Assembly (NCBI RefSeq): GCF_008124525.1
Contig: NZ_VNHJ01000001.1
Coordinates: forward strand, 186,001 to 250,000
Direction of reading: 5' to 3'
Source: Oceanicella actignis
Lineage (GTDB): Bacteria > Pseudomonadota > Alphaproteobacteria > Rhodobacterales > Rhodobacteraceae
Length of the DNA: 64,000 nt
Each line of letters opens with the position of its first letter. Position 1 is the stretch's first letter. Position numbers and translations under genes: made by a program. The notes under the pieces were generated by a model that saw only the letters and a program-made list of their open reading frames with translations, had not been told where the DNA came from and made no database searches. Shown piece after piece: positions 38,049 through 47,561 of the stretch.

Positions 38049-39197
38049 ATGAAACTCGACCGCCTCGCAGGCGCCGCGCTGGCGCTGACGCTCGCCGCCG
38101 CGCCGGGCGCATCGTGGTCCGCCGACATCAAGCTGCCGCGCCAGATCGCGTGGACGGCCTACGGCACCGGATCGGCCGGATACAACCAGTCCGTCGCCAT
38201 CGGCGCCGCCTTGCAGGATGCGCTGGGCGTGAATCTGCGCGTTCTGCCGGGCAAGAACGACGTCGCCCGCGCCGAGCCGCTGCGCCAGGGCAAGGTGCAG
38301 TTCTCGGCCACCGGGGTCGGGGGCTCGTTCATGGCGCAGGAAGGCGCGTTCGAATTCGGCGCGCCCAACTGGGGCCCGCAGCCGGTGCGGCTGCTGCTGG
38401 CCAACAATGGCGGCACGGTCGGCCTGTCGGTGGGCGTCGCGGGCGATGTGGGGGTGAAGGAATACGCCGACCTCAAGGGCAAGCGCGTGGCCTGGGTCAA
38501 GGGCGCGCCGGCGCTCAACGTCAACGTCACCGCCTATCTGGCCTATGCCGGGCTGGATTGGGACGACGTGGTCAAGGTCGAGTTCGGCGGCTTCGGCGAC
38601 AGCTGGAAGGGCATGGTCAACGGCCAGGTTGACGCGGCCTTCGCCTCGACCAATTCGGGCCGCGCCTACGAGATGGCCGCCTCGCCGCGCGGGCTGGTCT
38701 GGCCGCCCATCGACCCCGAGAACAAGGAGGGCATCGCGCGCATGAAGGCCGTCGCCCCCTTCTTCGAGCCGATGACCGCCAAGGTCGGCGCCAACATCGA
38801 CGGCACGGACGGCGCGCCCACGGCCGGCTACGCCTATCCGGTGCTGGTGGCGATGGCCGATCAGGACGCCGATCTGGTCTACAACATGACCCGCGCCATG
38901 GTCGAGCTGTTCCCCGCCTACAAGGACAAGGCGCCGGGCATCAACGGCTGGGCGCTCGAAAAGCAGAACTTCGAATGGGTCGTGCCCTATCACGAGGGCG
39001 CCGTGCGCTACTTCAAGGAGCTGGGCGTGTGGTCCGACGCCGCCCAGGCGCACAACGACCGCCTGATCGCGCGCCAAGAGGCGCTGGCCAAGGCCTGGGC
39101 CGAGCTGAAGGCGCAGAACCCCGAGGACTGGGACGCCGCCTGGTCCGAGGCGCGGCGCAAGGCGCTGGCCGAGGGCGGCTTCGAAGTGGTCTTCTGA
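38049..39197 (+). CDS. TAXI-type TRAP solute-binding protein
   Basis: 382-residue periplasmic binding protein of the TAXI family. A signal peptide (MKLDRLAGAALALTLAAAPG, cleavage after SWSA) precedes the mature protein, which opens IAWTAYGTGSAGYNQSVAIG, the family's substrate-pocket signature. Later VQFSATGVGGSFMAQEG and KRVAWVKGAPALNVNVTAY follow the family pattern. TAXI systems import organic acids such as 2-oxoglutarate or glutamate; the ligand here is unknown. GGGAGG lies 5 bases before the ATG. It is the first gene of an operon with a fused permease and an acyl-CoA synthetase. Confidence 0.9.
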   Translation: MKLDRLAGAALALTLAAAPGASWSADIKLPRQIAWTAYGTGSAGYNQSVAIGAALQDALGVNLRVLPGKNDVARAEPLRQGKVQFSATGVGGSFMAQEGAFEFGAPNWGPQPVRLLLANNGGTVGLSVGVAGDVGVKEYADLKGKRVAWVKGAPALNVNVTAYLAYAGLDWDDVVKVEFGGFGDSWKGMVNGQVDAAFASTNSGRAYEMAASPRGLVWPPIDPENKEGIARMKAVAPFFEPMTAKVGANIDGTDGAPTAGYAYPVLVAMADQDADLVYNMTRAMVELFPAYKDKAPGINGWALEKQNFEWVVPYHEGAVRYFKELGVWSDAAQAHNDRLIARQEALAKAWAELKAQNPEDWDAAWSEARRKALAEGGFEVVF

Positions 39198-39217
39198 TCC
39201 GGGGCGCGTCCTGCCCG

Positions 39218-39256
39218 GGGCGCGGGGGCGCAGGCGGCGCCGCCCCCGCGCCCTTT
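39218..39256 (+). promoter_or_regulatory. Attenuator-like hairpin between TRAP genes
   Basis: GGGCGCGGGGGCG (39218-39230) pairs perfectly over 13 bases with CGCCCCCGCGCCC (39241-39253), loop of 10, followed by only TTT (39254-39256). It is strong enough to cause partial termination or to protect the upstream mRNA, which would give more binding protein than permease. The effect is inference. Confidence 0.6.
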
Positions 39257-39300
39257 CGCCTGCGCCGCCTGCCCCGACACGTCCTTGCGATGGAGCGCAG

Positions 39301-41262
39301 ATGAGCAAGAAACAGCTGCTCGCCGAGGGCGGCGAGCCCCCGCCGGTCGAAAGCCCCGCCGCCCGCGCCGCGATCGCCGCGCTGACCCTGGCCGGCGTGG
39401 CGCTGAGCATCCACCAGCTGTTCAACCTTCAGCTTCTGGGCGCGGTGCTGATCGAGGGGCGCTATCTTTACATCCTCGGGGGGATCTTCCTGGCGCTGGC
39501 CTTCCTGGTCTTTCCGCTGCGGCGCGCGCGCGGCCCGGGGGCGGTGGACTGGGCGCTGTTCGCGCTGGCGCTGGCGGGGGCGGGGTATTTCGCCTGGACG
39601 GCGGAAACCAGCCTGGAGATGGGCTGGGAATACGCCGCGCCCGACGCGGCGCGCTGGGTCTCGATCGCGTTCTATCTGCTCATCCTCGAAGCCACGCGCC
39701 GGGCGGGCGGGCTGACGCTGTTCGTCATCGTCGCCGTGATCTCGCTCTATCCGACCGTGGCCGACCGCATTCCCGACCCGCTGTCGGGCTTCGCCTCGCC
39801 CTTCTGGGATCTGGCGGCGTATCACATGATCTCGTCCGAAAGCTCGTTCGGCATCCCGATGCGCGCCTTCGGCAACCTGGTCATCGGCTTCATCATCTTC
39901 GGCGCGGTGCTGCAGAAGACCGGCGGCGGGCAGTTCTTCAACGATCTGGCGCTCGCGCTGGTGGGGCGCTTTCGCGGCGGGGCGGCCAAGGTGGCGATCT
40001 TCGCGTCGGGCTTCATGGGCTCGATGTCCGGCTCGGTGATCTCGAACGTGCTGACCACGGGGGCGGTGTCGATCCCGGCCATGAAGCGCACGGGCTTTTC
40101 GGCCCGGCACGCGGCGGCCACCGAGGCCTGCGCCTCGACGGGCGGCGTGCTGATGCCGCCGATCATGGGCGCGACGGCCTTCGTCATGGCCTCGTTCCTG
40201 TCGCGGCCCTATGTCGAGATCGCGCTGGCGGCGATGATTCCCTCGTTGCTGTTCTATTTCGGTCTGTTCGTGCAGATCGACGCCTATGCGGCCCGGCGCG
40301 GCCTGCGCGGCCTGGCGCCGGGCGAGGCGCCCACCCTGCGCGCCGCGGCGGCCGAGGGCTGGCCCTATCTGCTGGTCTTCGGGGTGCTGATCTTCCTCAT
40401 GGTCGCCTGGCGCATGGACACGCTGGCGCCGTTCTACGCCACGGCGCTGCTGCTGATCATCAACCAGGTCATGCGCCGCCACCGCTTCACGCTGCGCTCG
40501 CTGACCGATCTCGTGGTCGGGGTGGGGCGCTCGCTGGCCGAGCTGACGGCCGTGCTTCTGGGCGTGGGGCTGATCGTGGGCGCCTTCTCGGCCACGGGGC
40601 TGGCGGGAACGCTGGTCAACGAGCTGATCTTCATGGCCGGCGATTCGACGCTGGCGCTGCTGGCGATGGGCGCGGTGACGGCCTTCGTCTTCGGCATGGG
40701 GATGACCGTGACCGCCTGCTACATCTTCCTCGCCGTGGTGCTGGCGCCCGCGCTCGAACAGGCGGGGCTGAACCAGCTGGCGGTGCATCTGTTCATCCTT
40801 TACTGGGGCATGGTCAGCTACATCACCCCGCCCGTGGCGCTGGGCGCCTTCGCGGCGGCGACGATGGCGGGCGCGGGGCCGATGCGCACGGGCATCGAGG
40901 CCATGCGCCTTGGCGGGGTGATTTATGTCGCGCCCTTCTTCTTCGTGCTGAACCCGGCGCTGATCGGCGAGGCGCCCGCATGGGAGGTCGCCGCCGCGCT
41001 GAGCGCGGCGCTGGCCGGGATCTGGCTGATCGGGGGCGCGCTGCAAGGCCATGTCAGCCTGGTGGGAAATCTGCCCGGCGGCCCGCTCGGCGCGCTCTGG
41101 CGCGCGGGGGTGGGGCTTGGCGGGCTGCTCCTGGCGCTGCCGGGCGGGGCCTGGATCGGCCTGCCGCACGTCGTTCTGGCGGCGGCGGGGCTGGCCCTGG
41201 CCGCGCCGGGCCTTGGTCTGGCGGCCATCGGCGCGCGGCGCGCCGGCAGTCCGGCGGCCTGA
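39301..41262 (+). CDS. TRAP transporter fused permease (4TM+12TM)
   Basis: 653-residue inner-membrane protein fusing the small (DctQ-like) and large (DctM-like) TRAP subunits, as is usual for TAXI systems. About sixteen or more hydrophobic segments are visible. The large-subunit motifs include FMGSMSGSVISNVLTTGAVS near residue 240, GGVLMPPIMGATAFVMA near 285 and YWGMVSYITPPVALGAFAAA near 500. Driven by a sodium or proton gradient. The gene follows the binding protein after a hairpin and precedes the acyl-CoA synthetase by 52 bases. Confidence 0.92.
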   Translation: MSKKQLLAEGGEPPPVESPAARAAIAALTLAGVALSIHQLFNLQLLGAVLIEGRYLYILGGIFLALAFLVFPLRRARGPGAVDWALFALALAGAGYFAWTAETSLEMGWEYAAPDAARWVSIAFYLLILEATRRAGGLTLFVIVAVISLYPTVADRIPDPLSGFASPFWDLAAYHMISSESSFGIPMRAFGNLVIGFIIFGAVLQKTGGGQFFNDLALALVGRFRGGAAKVAIFASGFMGSMSGSVISNVLTTGAVSIPAMKRTGFSARHAAATEACASTGGVLMPPIMGATAFVMASFLSRPYVEIALAAMIPSLLFYFGLFVQIDAYAARRGLRGLAPGEAPTLRAAAAEGWPYLLVFGVLIFLMVAWRMDTLAPFYATALLLIINQVMRRHRFTLRSLTDLVVGVGRSLAELTAVLLGVGLIVGAFSATGLAGTLVNELIFMAGDSTLALLAMGAVTAFVFGMGMTVTACYIFLAVVLAPALEQAGLNQLAVHLFILYWGMVSYITPPVALGAFAAATMAGAGPMRTGIEAMRLGGVIYVAPFFFVLNPALIGEAPAWEVAAALSAALAGIWLIGGALQGHVSLVGNLPGGPLGALWRAGVGLGGLLLALPGGAWIGLPHVVLAAAGLALAAPGLGLAAIGARRAGSPAA

Positions 41263-41314
41263 GAAACCAAGCGCGGGCCGCGCCCGCAACGCAACGCAAG
41301 ACCGGAGCACGCTC

Positions 41315-43216
41315 ATGCCCTTCGCCCCCATGCGTCAGGTGCGCTCGCTGGCCGATGTCGAGGCCATCGAGGCGATTCCTCTCGAGCAGGCGATCAAGCC
41401 GGCCAGCACCTACGAGATCCTCGCCGACAGCGCCCGCGCCTTCGGCGACAAGACGGCGCTGACCTTTCTGCGCACGGGCGATCCGGCGGACGCCCCCATC
41501 CGCTGGAGCTATGCCGAGCTTTTCGCCAACGTCACCCGCACCGCCAACGCGCTGCATGCGCTGGGGATCGGCCCGAACGACGCCGTGGCCTTCCTTCTGC
41601 CGGGCTGCCTCGAAGCGCATCTGGCCCTGTGGGGCGCCGAGGCGGCGGGCGTCACGCAGCCGCTCAACCCGCTCCTGACCGACGACAAGCTGGCCGACCT
41701 GATGCGGGCGGCCGGGGCCAGGGCGCTGATCGCCTGGGGCGACGAGGCCGAGGCCGGCTACTGGTCCAAGGCGCGGCGGCTGTTCGAGGCGGTCGAGGGG
41801 CTTGCGCATCTGATCCGCGTCGATCCCGGCCCGGCGCTGGGCGGCGATCCGACCCCCACGCCCGAGGGCGCGCTGGATCTGCGCGCGCTGATCGCCGATC
41901 AGCCCGCCGACCGCCTCGTCTCGGGGCGCGTCATCCGCCCCGAGGACACGGCCGCCTATTTCCACACCGGCGGCACCACCGGCGCGCCCAAGCTGGCGCG
42001 CCACACCCATGGCGGGCAGGTCTTCACCGCCTGGGCCTGCGTGCAGATGCAGGGCGTGACCGAGCGCGACGTGACGATCAACGGCTATCCGCTGTTTCAC
42101 GTCGCGGGGGTGCTGCCGGCCTCGCTGACCTCGCTTTCGGCCGGGCTCGAGATGGTCATCCCCACCACCGGCCTGCTGCGCAACCGCGAGGTGCTCCGCA
42201 ACTACTGGAAGCTGGCCGAGAAATACGGCGCCACGGCGCTGTCGGCCGTGCCGACGGTGCTGGCGGCGCTGGCCGACGTGCCGCTCGAGGGCGCCGACGT
42301 CTCGCGCATCCGCTACTGCCGCACCGGCGCGGCGCCGCTGCCGCCCGAGCTCGCCGCCCGTTTCGAGCGCCAGTTCGGCCTGCATGTGCACGAAAGCCTG
42401 GGCATGACCGAGACTCACGGCATCGTCTCGATCCGCCCGCCGGGGCTGCGCGGGCCGGCCGGCTGCGTGGGGCTGCGCCTGCCGCACAGCCGCATCCGCA
42501 TCGCGCGGCTCGACGCCGAGGGCGCCCCGACCGCCGAAGAGGCCGCGCCCGGCGAGGCGGGGATGATCCTGTTCAAGGCGCCGAACGTCTTTCCCGGCTA
42601 TCTCGACCCCGCCGCCACGGCCAAGGCCTTCGACGCGGACGGGTGGCTCATCACCGGCGACGTGGGCTATCTGGACGAGGCGGGGCTTCTGCACCTGGCG
42701 GGCCGGGCCAAGGATCTGATCATCCGCTCGGGGCACAACATCGACCCGCGCGTGATCGAAGAGGCGCTGGACGAGCACCCGGCCGTGCGCATCTCGGCGG
42801 CCGTCGGCGCGCCCGACGCCTATGCCGGCGAGCTGCCCGTGGCCTATGTCGAGCTGGCGCCCGGCGCCGAGGCGAGCGAGGAAGAGCTTCTGGAGTTCGC
42901 CCGCGCCCATGTCGACGAGCCGCCCGCCCGCCCGCGCTGGGTCGAGATCCTGCCCGCCATGGCGACCACCAATGTCGGCAAGATCTTCAAGCCCGAGCTG
43001 CGCCGGCGCGCGCTCGAGCGCATCGCGCGCGAAACGCTGGCCGAGCTGACCGCGCCGAACCCGGCTCCCGCGCTCGAGGTCGAGATGGAGGGCGAGGGTT
43101 ACGTCGTGCGCGCGGCGGGCGACGAGGCGCTGCGCGCGCGCCTTGCCAACGCGCTGGCGCCATTGCCGCCGCGCATCCGCGTCGAGCCTTTGCCCGCCGC
43201 GGCCGCCGCGGGCTGA
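41315..43216 (+). CDS. Acyl-CoA synthetase in TRAP operon
   Basis: 633-residue ANL-superfamily acid:CoA ligase. Phosphate loop AYFHTGGTTGAPKLARHTH near residue 215, A5-like HESLGMTETHG near 365, WLITGDVGYLDEAGLLHLAG then GRAKDLIIRSGHNIDP near 470, and the C-terminal lysine in TTNVGKIFKPELRRR near 555. GGAG is 8 bases upstream of the ATG. Its position after a TRAP transporter suggests that the imported carboxylate is the substrate. It is a paralogue of the ligase at 469-2388, with shared loop wording; sequence alone does not fix chain length or ring structure. Confidence 0.88.
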   Translation: MPFAPMRQVRSLADVEAIEAIPLEQAIKPASTYEILADSARAFGDKTALTFLRTGDPADAPIRWSYAELFANVTRTANALHALGIGPNDAVAFLLPGCLEAHLALWGAEAAGVTQPLNPLLTDDKLADLMRAAGARALIAWGDEAEAGYWSKARRLFEAVEGLAHLIRVDPGPALGGDPTPTPEGALDLRALIADQPADRLVSGRVIRPEDTAAYFHTGGTTGAPKLARHTHGGQVFTAWACVQMQGVTERDVTINGYPLFHVAGVLPASLTSLSAGLEMVIPTTGLLRNREVLRNYWKLAEKYGATALSAVPTVLAALADVPLEGADVSRIRYCRTGAAPLPPELAARFERQFGLHVHESLGMTETHGIVSIRPPGLRGPAGCVGLRLPHSRIRIARLDAEGAPTAEEAAPGEAGMILFKAPNVFPGYLDPAATAKAFDADGWLITGDVGYLDEAGLLHLAGRAKDLIIRSGHNIDPRVIEEALDEHPAVRISAAVGAPDAYAGELPVAYVELAPGAEASEEELLEFARAHVDEPPARPRWVEILPAMATTNVGKIFKPELRRRALERIARETLAELTAPNPAPALEVEMEGEGYVVRAAGDEALRARLANALAPLPPRIRVEPLPAAAAAG

Positions 43217-43893
43217 AGGGCGGCGCCGCGACCGCAAGGGCCGCCGCCCGCCGCCTCGGCCCGAGCGCCGGCCGGGGCGGGTCGCGCCGCCGCGTGAACG
43301 GCACGGGCGTTGGGGCGAGGCGGCGGGCGGCGGAATCAAGGTCGCGCCGCCGCGCGAGCGAAGCGGGCGCATGGGTCCGTCGCGCGGGTCCGCAAGGACG
43401 GACCAGTCATCGAACGCGGGCGGAGCAATGGCCGAGGACCCCGCGCGGGCGCGCAAACCCATCCCGCCGCGCCGCGCGCGATGGGCGCGGGGCGGCGAGG
43501 AATGCGCGCCGGAGAAGACGCAAGGCGGAGGGGGCGCGAGACGTTCGCGGGCCGGGCGGCGTCGCCCACCGGCCCTTGCCCTGGCTCTTCGACGGCGATG
43601 GGGAAGCGGCCGCATGACTCGCGCGGCGCTCCCGCGCCCGGCGCCGGGGCCCGCGGGCGAGGCGCGTCGTCGTTTCCCCGGCGTCGGCGGCCTCCGGCCA
43701 GGGGCGGGGCGTCGGGATCGGCTCTGCGCCCAAGCGGCGCCCGCTTGCGCGCCGAGGCGTCGCGGATCTTCGCGGCCCGGTTCAGGCCTCGCGCCCCTGG
43801 CCGGCAAGGCCGGTTGCGCGATCGATCGGCCGGGCCGCGCCGCAAGGCCCATGCGCCGCGGATGCGCTCCGCCCCCGCTCCGCCCCCGGGGGA
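43217..43893. other. 677-base gene-free GC-rich gap
   Basis: No credible gene or RNA family is seen between the acyl-CoA synthetase and the convergent zinc-ribbon gene. One notable structure is GGTCCGTC (43374-43381) facing GACGGACC (43397-43404), with a competing inner GTCC-GCAA-GGAC hairpin. No T-run follows. The rest is chance-like GC-rich sequence. Confidence 0.5.
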
Positions 43894-45033
43894 TCAGCCG
43901 TTCGCGCTTGTCCCGCCCGGCGCCGGCTCGGCCGCGCCCTCGTCGTGCGGATCGGCGGCGGGCTCTTCGGGCAGGGCCTCGGGCTGGGGCGGGAGATCCA
44001 GCGCGTCGGCGATGGCGCGGCGCAGCTTCTCGACCAGATCGCCGCCCAGCTCAAGCGCCGCTTCGGCGCCGTCGCGGATCGCCAGGCGCCCCGCATCCAC
44101 CGAGCGCGCGTAGGCTTCGAGCGCGGGGGCGGCGGCCGGCGCGGCGGCCGAGATGCGATCCTTGGTCAGATAGGCGCCCGCCGCCAGCGCGGCGATCAGG
44201 ACCGCCGCGGCGAAGCCGATGCGAAAGCCTCCCCGCGCCGCGGGCGCGGGGTCGGCCTCGCGCAGGCGGGCGGCAAGGCGGGCGGCGTCCAGCTCGGGCT
44301 GCGATGCGCGCGCGGGGGGCGGCGCGATGGCCGAAAGGGCGGCCTCGGCGGGGCGGGGCGCCGCCTCGTCCTCGTCGCTTGCGGGCGACTGCGCGTCGGC
44401 GTCGGGGGCATCCGGGCCGTCCTCGGCATCGGGGAGGTCGGGCGCGCGCCTCGCGCGCAGCCGCGCCGCCAGATTGGCCGAGCCGGCGGGTTCGGCGTCG
44501 TCCTCCTCGTCCTCCTCGTCGTCGAGCCAGCTGCGGCGGTCGGCCGGCCGCTCGGCCTCGGCCAGCCGCGCCCGCAGGGCGTCGGCCAGCGTGGCGCCGT
44601 CATCCGCCGGCGCGTCATCCGCGCCCCCTTCGCCCGCGTCGCCCTCATCGGCGGCGTCCTCGTCCGGCGCCGATTCCGCCGGCGGGGCTACCGATTCGAC
44701 CTCGGCCGCCCGCAGGCCGGCGGCGGCCTTCGCGTCCGGCCAGCCATCGTCCGCCATGCGCTGGGCGCTGGGCCCGGCGGGCGCCTCGCGGCCATCCTCG
44801 CCCTCCTCGTCGTCGTCCTCGGACGCCCCCTCGCGCAGCGCCGCCAGCGCCTGCGCCGCTTCGGCCAGACCGGGCACGCGCGGCGCCGCGTCGCCGGCGG
44901 CGGCGGGCGCCGCCGGGCCGGGTTGCAGCCAGCGCGCGCCGCAGGCGCTGCATTCGACCACGCGCCCCTCGATGGGGAAGGCGGCGTCTGGCGCGTCGTA
45001 TTGCGCGGCGCAGGAAGGGCAGGTGATCTGCAT
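43894..45033 (-). CDS. MJ0042-type zinc-ribbon membrane protein
   Basis: 379-residue protein. The first 35 residues are a zinc ribbon with Cys5-x2-Cys8 and Cys28-x2-Cys31 (MQITCPSCAAQYDAP, VVECSACGARW). Residues about 70-230 are strongly acidic and Asp/Glu/Ala-rich (for example DDDEEGEDG and LDDEEDEEDDAEPAG), probably disordered. One transmembrane segment (RIGFAAAVLIAALAAGAYL) lies near residue 270, then a short outer domain and an acidic tail. Function is unknown. It is divergent from ftsE, a placement seen in relatives, which hints at a link to envelope or division. Confidence 0.75.
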   Translation of the reverse strand: MQITCPSCAAQYDAPDAAFPIEGRVVECSACGARWLQPGPAAPAAAGDAAPRVPGLAEAAQALAALREGASEDDDEEGEDGREAPAGPSAQRMADDGWPDAKAAAGLRAAEVESVAPPAESAPDEDAADEGDAGEGGADDAPADDGATLADALRARLAEAERPADRRSWLDDEEDEEDDAEPAGSANLAARLRARRAPDLPDAEDGPDAPDADAQSPASDEDEAAPRPAEAALSAIAPPPARASQPELDAARLAARLREADPAPAARGGFRIGFAAAVLIAALAAGAYLTKDRISAAAPAAAPALEAYARSVDAGRLAIRDGAEAALELGGDLVEKLRRAIADALDLPPQPEALPEEPAADPHDEGAAEPAPGGTSANG

Positions 45034-45223
45034 GGCGGCGGTGGTCCTCAAGGGTTGGGGCCGAAGAGGGGCCCGGATACGCGACGCTGTCCTCGCCGTT
45101 CTAGCGCGCCGGCGCGCGCGCGCCAAGCCGCCGGCGCCCCGACGATTGCGCGTCCGCGCCGCTTCTGCAATTCTCGCGACCGCGCGGGCGACGGCCCGAC
45201 GCCAGCGTGAACGGTGGGGCGCG

Positions 45224-45904
45224 GTGATCGAGTTCGACGGGGTGGAGTTCCGATACGGCGGCGGGCGCGAGATCCTGCGCGAGGTCAGCCTCACCATCGA
45301 GGCCGGGGGCTTTCACTTCCTCACCGGTCCCTCGGGCGCGGGCAAGAGCACCTTCCTGCGCCTGTGCCGCATGGCGCTGCGCCCCAGCGCGGGGCGGCTG
45401 CGCGTCTTCGGCGTCGAGGCCGCCGAGGCCGACGCCGACGCCGTGGCCGCGCTGCGCCGGCGCATCGGCATGGTGTTCCAGGACGGGCGCTTTCTGGATC
45501 ATCTGAGCGTGTTCGACAATGTGGCGTTGCCCCTGCGCATCCGCGGCGCCCCCGCGCGCGAGCGTCGCGCCCAGGCGGCCGAGCTGATCGAGTGGGTGGG
45601 CCTTGGCGCGCGCGCCCATGCGCTGCCCGCCGAGCTGTCCGGCGGCGAGCTGCAGCGCGCCGCGCTGGCGCGGGCGGTGATCGGGGCGCCCGATCTGATC
45701 ATCGCCGACGAGCCCACGGGCAATGTGGACCGCGAGACGGCCGTCGAGCTTCTGTCGCTGCTATTGGCGCTGCATCGGCACGGCAAGGGGGTGCTGATCG
45801 CGACCCATGATCACGAGCTGATCCGCGCCGCCCGCCGCGAGACCCCGGTGCAGGTCCTGCGCATCGAGGATGGGCGCGTGCTGGCGCAGGGGCGGCGGCG
45901 ATGA
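45224..45904 (+). CDS. ftsE: Cell division ATPase FtsE
   Basis: 226-residue ABC ATPase that with FtsX controls septal peptidoglycan hydrolases at the divisome. Walker A GPSGAGKST, Q-loop VFQDGRFLD, signature ELSGGELQRAALARA and Walker B LIIADEPTGN are all intact, as is the switch His in LIATHDHEL. The start is a GTG at 45224 giving (M)IEFDGVEFRYGG, the normal FtsE N-terminus; only a weak GGTGGGG precedes it. The stop overlaps ftsX by 4 bases. Confidence 0.92.
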   Translation: MIEFDGVEFRYGGGREILREVSLTIEAGGFHFLTGPSGAGKSTFLRLCRMALRPSAGRLRVFGVEAAEADADAVAALRRRIGMVFQDGRFLDHLSVFDNVALPLRIRGAPARERRAQAAELIEWVGLGARAHALPAELSGGELQRAALARAVIGAPDLIIADEPTGNVDRETAVELLSLLLALHRHGKGVLIATHDHELIRAARRETPVQVLRIEDGRVLAQGRRR

Positions 45905-46836
45905 GCGCGCGTCTGCCGGCCGCGATCTGCCGGGCCGCGCGGCGTCTGCGCGCCCTCGCGTCCTTCGCCGAGGAGCGGCCGCTGGCGCCAAGCTCGGGCG
46001 TGGTGGCGCGGCTGGTGGTGTTCGCCTCGGCGTCCATGAGCTTTCTGGCCGTCGTCGCGGTCGCCATCGGCATGGCCGCCGACCGCGCGGCGCAGGGCTG
46101 GGCCGAAGAGCTGGCGCGCAGCGCGACGGTGCGCGTCTCGGCGCCGCCGGCGCGCATGGACGCGGCCGTCTCGACCGCGCTGCGGGCGCTGCGCACGACC
46201 CCGGGCGTGGCCGATGCGCGCGCGCTGACCGACGCCGAGCAGCGCGCCCTGCTCGAGCCATGGCTGGGTCCCGACGCGCCGCTCGACGAGCTGGCGCCGC
46301 CGCGGCTGATCGTCGTGGTCCCGGACGGGCCGGGCCCGGACCCCGAGGCGGTGAATGCGCGCCTGTCGGCCGAGCTGCCGGGACCCGAGCTTTCGGCCCG
46401 CTACGACGATCACGGCCGCTGGCGCGCGCCGCTGCTCGAGGCGGCGCGGGCGCTGCGCGCCCTGGCATGGAGCGCGGCGGTTCTGGCGGCGCTGAGTGCG
46501 GCGGCCATGGTCACGCTGGCCGCGCGCGCGACGCTGGCGGCCAACGGCAAGGTGGTGGACACGCTGCGCCTTCTGGGCGCAAGCAACGACTTCATCGCCC
46601 GCGCCTTCGTGCGCCGCTATGCGCTGCGCGCCATGGCGGGCGGCGCGGCGGGGGCGCTGGCGGCGGCGCTGGCGCTCGAGGCCGTCGCGCCCCTGGCCGC
46701 GCGGGCGCTGGGCGGCGCGGCGGGGCTGGCCGAGGCGGGGTGGGTCGCGGCCGCGGCGGCGCCCCTTCTGGCCGGCGCGGCGGCATGGGCCGCGACGCGC
46801 ATGGCGGTTCTTGCGGCGCTCAGGAGGCCCGAATGA
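45901..46836 (+). CDS. ftsX: Cell division protein FtsX
   Basis: 311-residue four-helix membrane partner of FtsE. First membrane segment near residues 35-57 (LVVFASASMSFLAVVAVAIG), a periplasmic domain of about 110 residues, then three segments in the last 130 residues with the conserved cytoplasmic VDTLRLLGASNDFIARAFVRR. Sequence outside this block is poorly conserved, as usual for FtsX. Translationally coupled to ftsE and to the downstream acyltransferase (stop overlaps its ATG). Confidence 0.88.
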   Translation: MSARLPAAICRAARRLRALASFAEERPLAPSSGVVARLVVFASASMSFLAVVAVAIGMAADRAAQGWAEELARSATVRVSAPPARMDAAVSTALRALRTTPGVADARALTDAEQRALLEPWLGPDAPLDELAPPRLIVVVPDGPGPDPEAVNARLSAELPGPELSARYDDHGRWRAPLLEAARALRALAWSAAVLAALSAAAMVTLAARATLAANGKVVDTLRLLGASNDFIARAFVRRYALRAMAGGAAGALAAALALEAVAPLAARALGGAAGLAEAGWVAAAAAPLLAGAAAWAATRMAVLAALRRPE

Positions 46837-47561
46837 TGCAATACGCGCGCTCGCTCGTCTTCATCGTCTTCATGTATGCGCTCATGCTTGCAATGGGCGT
46901 GGCGCTGGCGCCCATGGCGGCGTGGTCGCGACAGGGCGCGTGGTGGGCGCTGCACCGCTACACCGACATCGTGCTGTGGGCCGCGCGGCGGCTGTGCGGG
47001 CTGCGCGTCGAGGTGCGCGGGCGCGTGCCGACCGAGGATGTGATCGTCGCCTCGAAGCATCAGAGCTTCATGGACATCCTGATCCTGACCAACGTGCTGC
47101 CGCGCCCGCGCTTCGTGATGAAGCGTTCGCTGCGCTGGACGCCGATCTTGGGCTTTTACGCCATGCGGGTGGGTTGCGCGCCCGTCGATCGCGAGGCCGG
47201 CGCGCGGGCGGTCAGGGACATGGTCGCGCGCATGCGCGCGGCGGCGGCCGATTCGGGGCAGACGGTGATCTTTCCGCAGGGCACGCGCCTGGCGCCCGGC
47301 GCCAAGGCGCCCTACAAGCCCGGCGTCGCCGCGCTGGCCATGGCGCTGCGTCAGCCGGTGGTTCCGGCCTCGACCAATTGCGGGCTGTTCTGGCCGCGGC
47401 GCGGCCTGCTGCGCCGCGCGGGGGTCGCGACGCTCGAATTCCACGACCCGCTGCCCGCCGGCCTGCCCAAGCGCGAGCTTCTGGCCCGGCTCGAGGAGGT
47501 GATCGAGGCCGGCTCGGCCCGGCTCGAGGCCGAGGCGCGCGCGCAGCTCGAAGGGCGCTGA
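46833..47561 (+). CDS. plsC: 1-acylglycerol-3-phosphate acyltransferase
   Basis: 242-residue PlsC-like acyltransferase that makes phosphatidate from lysophosphatidate at the inner membrane. It has one N-terminal membrane segment, the catalytic H-x4-D motif as KHQSFMD near residue 74, and the substrate motif as FPQGTR near 146 (usual FPEGTR with Gln for Glu). AGGAGG at 46822-46827 is 5 bases before the ATG at 46833 (a second ATG follows at 46836). The coupling to ftsEX suggests coordinated envelope growth. The acyl donor and exact lysophospholipid are not determinable. Confidence 0.87.
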   Translation: MMQYARSLVFIVFMYALMLAMGVALAPMAAWSRQGAWWALHRYTDIVLWAARRLCGLRVEVRGRVPTEDVIVASKHQSFMDILILTNVLPRPRFVMKRSLRWTPILGFYAMRVGCAPVDREAGARAVRDMVARMRAAAADSGQTVIFPQGTRLAPGAKAPYKPGVAALAMALRQPVVPASTNCGLFWPRRGLLRRAGVATLEFHDPLPAGLPKRELLARLEEVIEAGSARLEAEARAQLEGR

